Shown here: positions 63,455 to 64,000 of the stretch, in pieces | Numbering within the stretch: the stretch's first letter is position 1 | Layout of the letters: the number at the start of each line of letters is the position of its first letter | Source of the DNA: CAILZL01 sp963791615 | GTDB lineage: Bacteria; Pseudomonadota; Gammaproteobacteria; Steroidobacterales; Steroidobacteraceae | Assembly: GCA_963791615.1 (NCBI GenBank) | Contig: CAWBTE010000008.1 | Span: 186,001 to 250,000, forward strand | Length of the DNA stretch: 64,000 nt | Direction of reading: 5' to 3' | Made by a program: the position numbers and the translations under genes | Notes under the pieces: generated by a model | Database searches by the model: none | The model's input: only the letters and a program-made list of their open reading frames with translations | Told to the model about the DNA's origin: nothing

Positions 63455-63487
63455 AAACCCTTACTTCAAAAAAGTAAGGGTTTTTTC
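63455..63487 (+). terminator. Rho-independent terminator
   Basis: Stem AACCCTTACTT / AAGTAAGGGTT (63456-63466 with 63472-63482) around CAAAA, followed by TTTTTTC. It closes the glucose dehydrogenase gene. The rest of the 282-bp gap to 63,717 is AT-rich without a visible gene. Confidence 0.88.
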
Positions 63488-63717
63488 TTACGGTGCTGAT
63501 GTTACGACAAAGGCTTTTCGTTAGTAGCGATACACTGAATTGTTATTTGGTGTGTTTACGATAATAGGTTGACCCTGTTAGTAAATTCATAGACAGGCAG
63601 GAGTGGTTTTACTTTTTTCACTGATTAAGGCGCAGGATAAAGCGGAAATTCTCAATTGCAATAGTTAATATTAATGTATCAAGCTGGCACCCACCTGCGC
63701 CGGAAAAATCAGTAACT

Positions 63718-64000
63718 ATGAAATCAATCAAATCGCCATTTATGCTGGCCATTGTAGCGCTGTTATTTCATGTTGCAAGCGCACAGGAAAAATACAGCAC
63801 TGTCAAAATTTATGTTCCTTCAGATAAAACACAAAGAGCAACCCTTATAGGCTTGCTACAGATTGATCACTTTCAGGAAGTGGCAGGCGGGGCTATCATT
63901 TCAGAAATCAGTGAAAGGGATCTGGCTAAATTAAGAACGACTTCATACAGGTATGAAATAATAATTGACGATGTTGCCCGTGATCTTGAAATAAAGAACA
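63718..64000 (+). CDS. Exported protein, probable M14 carboxypeptidase N terminus (runs off window)
   Basis: ATG 63718 opens a signal peptide (MKSIKSPFMLAIVALLFHVA, cleaved near SAQEKYS). The next 70 residues (STVKIYVPSDKTQRATLIGL, LQIDHFQEVAGGAIISEISE, RDLAKLRTTSYRYEIIIDDV) resemble the propeptide-like start of Bacteroidota zinc carboxypeptidases of the M14 family that carry T9SS domains. No catalytic motif lies within the window, so the assignment is tentative. 94 codons are visible. Confidence 0.6.
   Translation, partial: MKSIKSPFMLAIVALLFHVASAQEKYSTVKIYVPSDKTQRATLIGLLQIDHFQEVAGGAIISEISERDLAKLRTTSYRYEIIIDDVARDLEIKN

Noticed and set aside
1..64000. tRNA, rRNA, riboswitch or CRISPR loci
   Set aside because: I found no cloverleaf-like, rRNA-like or aptamer-like sequence by reading; a covariance-model search was not possible.

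Overview
The window is not one genome. Positions 1 to about 18,535 are GC-rich, densely packed and read as a gammaproteobacterium: phoB-phoR-phoU, tsaB-yoaA, pckG, dusA, typA, srkA and galE in typical forms and arrangements. From about 18,540 to the end the DNA is AT-rich and reads as a Bacteroidota member, probably Chitinophagaceae-like: SusC/SusD pair, ROK regulator, and many secreted proteins ending in type IX secretion (T9SS) sorting domains. The change falls inside a gene on each side. The 3' end of galE is replaced by the 3' end of a ROK regulator on the opposite strand. A second illogical joint near 22,760 puts a SusC fragment head-to-head with the C-terminal part of another TonB-dependent receptor. 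The simplest reading is a chimeric contig, at least at 18.5 kb and probably at 22.8 kb.

Left part (1-18,535). Phosphate-sensing operon phoB-phoR-phoU on the minus strand, with a good Pho box before phoB and a 143-bp near-palindrome between phoR and phoU. Then yoaA-tsaB (4-bp overlap) with a DUF11-type secreted protein upstream, GTP-dependent PEP carboxykinase on the plus strand, a bidirectional terminator, a cyclase-FHA protein, dusA, a large PAS/GAF/GGDEF/EAL protein, typA, a lipoprotein, srkA, and truncated galE. phoR and dusA each carry one frameshift.

Right part (18,540-64,000). ROK regulator; SusD and partial SusC; partial TonB receptor; a small secreted repeat protein; a four-gene run of two paralogous membrane proteins, a winged-helix regulator and a DUF2269 protein; an ABC ATPase and permease; a LolA-like protein; a giant (about 2,900-residue) secreted protein carrying DUF4082, ten Ig-like repeats, three LamG-type domains, a PQQ sugar dehydrogenase-type propeller, PKD and T9SS domains; a TonB receptor; a shorter paralogue of the dehydrogenase; pdxA; a PhoX/DUF839-type protein; a di-heme cytochrome c peroxidase; a purple-acid-phosphatase-like protein; a DUF11/thrombospondin-type-3 protein; a decayed IS1182-like element with visible terminal repeats; an intact soluble-glucose-dehydrogenase homologue; and the start of a probable T9SS-exported carboxypeptidase.

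Most Bacteroidota genes are broken by single-base indels, often in homopolymers, yet each continues cleanly in the next frame. The two copies of a 1.54-kb internal duplication differ by just such indels. I therefore treat these as sequencing errors in real genes and annotate full gene extents across frames. The common theme of the right part is an outer-surface and secreted toolkit: periplasmic or extracellular sugar oxidation, phosphate release, peroxide reduction and TonB-dependent uptake. No tRNA, rRNA or CRISPR array was seen.
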